A stretch of DNA of 64,000 bases, from the NCBI RefSeq assembly GCF_037076345.1, contig NZ_AP024702.1, forward strand, positions 4,650,001 to 4,714,000, written 5' to 3'. The notes beneath the pieces are model-generated. The model was not told the origin of the DNA. It searched no databases and saw nothing but the letters and a program-made list of their open reading frames with translations. Positions 62,231-64,000 of this stretch are shown here, piece by piece (within the stretch, counting starts at the first letter, position 1; each line of letters starts with the position of its first letter). The DNA comes from Haloferula helveola (GTDB taxonomy: Bacteria > Verrucomicrobiota > Verrucomicrobiia > Verrucomicrobiales > Akkermansiaceae). Both the position numbers and the translations under genes were made by a program.

Positions 62231-62273
62231 GCTCGGATGGGTTTGAGTTGAGAGTTTTCAGGGGACGGCGCCT

Positions 62274-62864
62274 CTAGCTGGCGGCAGCCATGCCTTTCGA
62301 AATCTTGCGGAACTTCATGGTGAGCAGGAGCAGGGGAATGGCCATCAGGACCGCGGCGATGCCGAGAAGACGGACCACCCATTCTCCGAAGAACATGGGG
62401 GCCACGATGAGAAGAACCCCGAACAGCGTCGTGACGATTCCGCCAAAGAGGCCGCCTCGCTTCTCGCCATCGACCTCTTTGAAGGAGCCGACGATTTCAA
62501 AGATGCCGCTGATGATCACGAAGGGAGCGACGATGAAGAGCACGGTCTTGATCGCGACCGAGGAAACGAGGGCCGGTTGGAGAAAGACGAAAGCCCCGGC
62601 GGCGAGCATGAGCGCGCCACGGAAAATCGACCAACCGCGTGATTGCGCCTGACCGGTGAAGGCGGCCGTCAGAGCGAGAACGCCGTCGAGCGTGATCAGA
62701 ATCGCGATCACCTGGGTGAACGCGACCAGGCTCAGGCCCGGCTTGAAGATCATGAAGAGCCCGATCCCGAGCATGGCCAGGCCGCGGAACAGGAAGTACC
62801 ACCAGACGGCGCCGATGGATTGGTTGGCGCCGAGGCGAGCGGGCTTGGCTTCCTTGGTGCTCAT
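62274..62864 (-). CDS. HdeD-like membrane protein
   Basis: 196 aa with six membrane helices in pairs (WWYFLFRGLAMLGIGLFMIF, LVAFTQVIAILITLDGVLAL, then two more pairs), the HdeD/DUF308 pattern. HdeD contributes to acid resistance in E. coli, but in other bacteria the role is not known. It lies between the sulfatase and the amidohydrolase gene on the same strand (44 nt and 71 nt gaps). Confidence 0.9.
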   Translation of the reverse strand: MSTKEAKPARLGANQSIGAVWWYFLFRGLAMLGIGLFMIFKPGLSLVAFTQVIAILITLDGVLALTAAFTGQAQSRGWSIFRGALMLAAGAFVFLQPALVSSVAIKTVLFIVAPFVIISGIFEIVGSFKEVDGEKRGGLFGGIVTTLFGVLLIVAPMFFGEWVVRLLGIAAVLMAIPLLLLTMKFRKISKGMAAAS

Positions 62865-62892
62865 GGCGGTCCGTCGCTAAGGGGCCAAACGT

Positions 62893-62921
62893 CAACCGGC
62901 CGGCGAGGTGCCGGCCGGTTG
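62893..62921 (-). terminator. terminator-like hairpin after the partial sulfatase
   Basis: CAACCGGCCGGC-GAGGT-GCCGGCCGGTTG (62893-62921), a perfect 12-bp stem, 14 nt past the stop of the sulfatase (62935) on the minus strand. The following T-run is short (GACGTTT). It may partly separate the sulfatase from the HdeD gene. Confidence 0.6.
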
Positions 62922-62934
62922 GGGAGTCAGTGGC

Positions 62935-64000
62935 TTACTGCCGCGGGTTGTTGATGAACTGCTCGACGACGTTCGACATGTCGAAGGACTTGCCGCCTTG
63001 CACCGGCGGATAGTCGGCCAGCGACTTGAGGTGGGCGTTCATCTGCTCGCCCATCGGCGCCATCAGCCATGAGACCTTTTGCATCAGGTGACCGTAGGCG
63101 TCGGTCGTGTCGTAGCTCTCATACGGGTCGGTCCGGATATTGAAGACCATCGGCGCGGTGCGCGGCTGGATCGGATCGTAGTAATCTTCCTTGGTCGAGA
63201 AGTGGAACTTCCACGGACCCATGCGAACGGCCATCAGCTTGCTCTCGTAGTAGTGGAAGATGAGGTTCCGTTCCGACTTGTCGGACTTGCCCATCCAGTA
63301 ATCGAGGTTGTTGACGCCGTCGATGAACTGCTTGTCCTCCTTGAGGATCTTCTCCGGGAGGTCCGGCATTCCGGCGGCCGCGGCGAGGGTGGTGAACAGG
63401 TCCTGGTGCCCTTGGATGCCATTGAGCACCTGTCCGGCCGGAATCTTGCCGTTCCAGCGCGCGAAGCAGGGCACGCGGACCCCGCCTTCATAGGTGGTCA
63501 TCTTTTCTCCGCGGAAGGGGGTGGTGCCCCCGTGCGGCCATGAGTTGTGCTCGGGGCCGTTGTCGGTCGAGTAGACGATGATCGTGTTGTCATCGATGCC
63601 CATGTCCTTGAGCGCCTTCAGCACCGTGCCGATATCGTGGTCGTGCTGGAGCATGCCGGCGCCGTAGTAGTCCATCTCCATCGTCGACTTCTCGACCTTC
63701 TTCAGCCACTCCTCGTCGATGCGGGTGTAGAGGTGCATCCGGCTGGAGTTGAGCCAGCAGAAGAACGGCTCGTCCTTGTCGACCGAGCGCTTCATGAAGT
63801 CGAGCGCCTTGGGGATGACTTCCGCGGAGTCGAAGTTGTGCATGCGGGCCTGGGTCAGCGGGCCGGTGTCCTCGATCTTCTGTTTGCCGACCTTGCCGAA
63901 GCGCGGGTGAACGGTCGGGTCCTCGGTGTCGGTGGCGAAGGAGTGGATCACGCCGCGCGTGCCGAACTTCTCTTCGTAGGCCTCGAGGCTGCCCGAGTAT
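62935..64000 (-). CDS. arylsulfatase, C-terminal part (5' end beyond window)
   Basis: The frame is open to the right edge (…[19 protein letters not shown]), so the N-terminal formylglycine motif is outside. About 355 residues are visible. The [20 protein letters not shown] segment, [11 protein letters not shown] and LNSSRMHLY align closely with the sulfatase at 46879-48417, so it is a paralogue. It is the first known gene of the minus-strand series leading to the DUF3604, HupE and porin genes. Confidence 0.93.
   Translation of the reverse strand, partial: YSGSLEAYEEKFGTRGVIHSFATDTEDPTVHPRFGKVGKQKIEDTGPLTQARMHNFDSAEVIPKALDFMKRSVDKDEPFFCWLNSSRMHLYTRIDEEWLKKVEKSTMEMDYYGAGMLQHDHDIGTVLKALKDMGIDDNTIIVYSTDNGPEHNSWPHGGTTPFRGEKMTTYEGGVRVPCFARWNGKIPAGQVLNGIQGHQDLFTTLAAAAGMPDLPEKILKEDKQFIDGVNNLDYWMGKSDKSERNLIFHYYESKLMAVRMGPWKFHFSTKEDYYDPIQPRTAPMVFNIRTDPYESYDTTDAYGHLMQKVSWLMAPMGEQMNAHLKSLADYPPVQGGKSFDMSNVVEQFINNPRQ

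Noticed and set aside
60416-62251. 611-codon plus-strand open frame
   Set aside because: It lies fully opposite the amidohydrolase gene, which has clear motifs; the antisense frame shows the Val/Arg/Gly/Asp-biased composition of a GC-rich shadow and no domain.

Overview
This is a GC-rich chromosomal window from a free-living, probably marine, member of the Verrucomicrobiota (Verrucomicrobiaceae/Akkermansiaceae type, near Haloferula, Luteolibacter or Roseibacillus). Evidence for that placement: a Verru_Chthon cassette protein A fragment at the left edge, an autotransporter-associated beta-strand-repeat protein next to a PEP-CTERM protein and an H-X9-DG pseudopilin, a 1059-residue SecA with the insertions typical of the PVC/Bacteroidetes side, several secreted sulfatases and DUF3604 proteins, and intergenic gaps full of short dispersed repeats. 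I found no tRNA, rRNA, CRISPR array, insertion sequence or prophage. Coding density is high: no gene-free stretch exceeds about 270 nt.

Layout. 1-4293 (+): end of a Verru_Chthon pseudopilin cassette, then a four-gene translationally coupled TolQ/TolR-like (ExbB/ExbD) membrane operon. 4351-9470: fabF (+), a bidirectional terminator, rpsU (-) and secA (-). 9592-14120 (-): a run of an SDR oxidoreductase, an NlpC/P60-like lipoprotein, a fructosamine-kinase-type kinase, Hsp33, an orphan DNA methyltransferase and a host-attachment family protein. 14201-24313: a secreted protein with two retropepsin-like DTGA motifs, hypotheticals, a Tat-exported hydroxypyruvate-isomerase-like TIM barrel, a HAD protein, gatB, a CvpA-like protein, aroC and a metallophosphoesterase. 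24438-26399: a glycosyltransferase fused to an LpxH-like phosphoesterase.

26413-35160 (-) is a tightly spaced set: beta-strand-repeat surface protein, PEP-CTERM protein, H-X9-DG pseudopilin, a 1114-aa sulfatase/8-EF-hand/alpha-beta-hydrolase fusion, and a GHL15-like glycosidase. It looks like a surface polysaccharide-attack module. 36211-38906 (-) is a two-component system whose sensor is a lipobox protein with discoidin-like periplasmic domains. 39016-45663 (-) is a MoxR/DUF58/DUF4381/BatA-B-C-D locus interrupted by a GxxExxY gene flanked by inverted copies of a short repeat.

45822-64000 is the most interesting region. It has two paralogous arylsulfatases, a HAD phosphatase, aquaporin, HdeD-like protein, YtcJ-type amidohydrolase, a DUF3604 protein beside a deleted DUF3604 pseudogene, an L,D-transpeptidase-like lipoprotein, an uncharacterised membrane protein, a PpiC-type isomerase, a HupE/UreJ-type membrane protein and three outer-membrane barrels (two OprB-like). 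All but one gene lie on the minus strand with small gaps. I read it as an uncharacterised envelope hydrolysis/uptake island; the substrate is unknown.

A second theme is the intergenic repeat load: at least eight distinct short repeat or hairpin families occur here, several with two or more copies inside the window.
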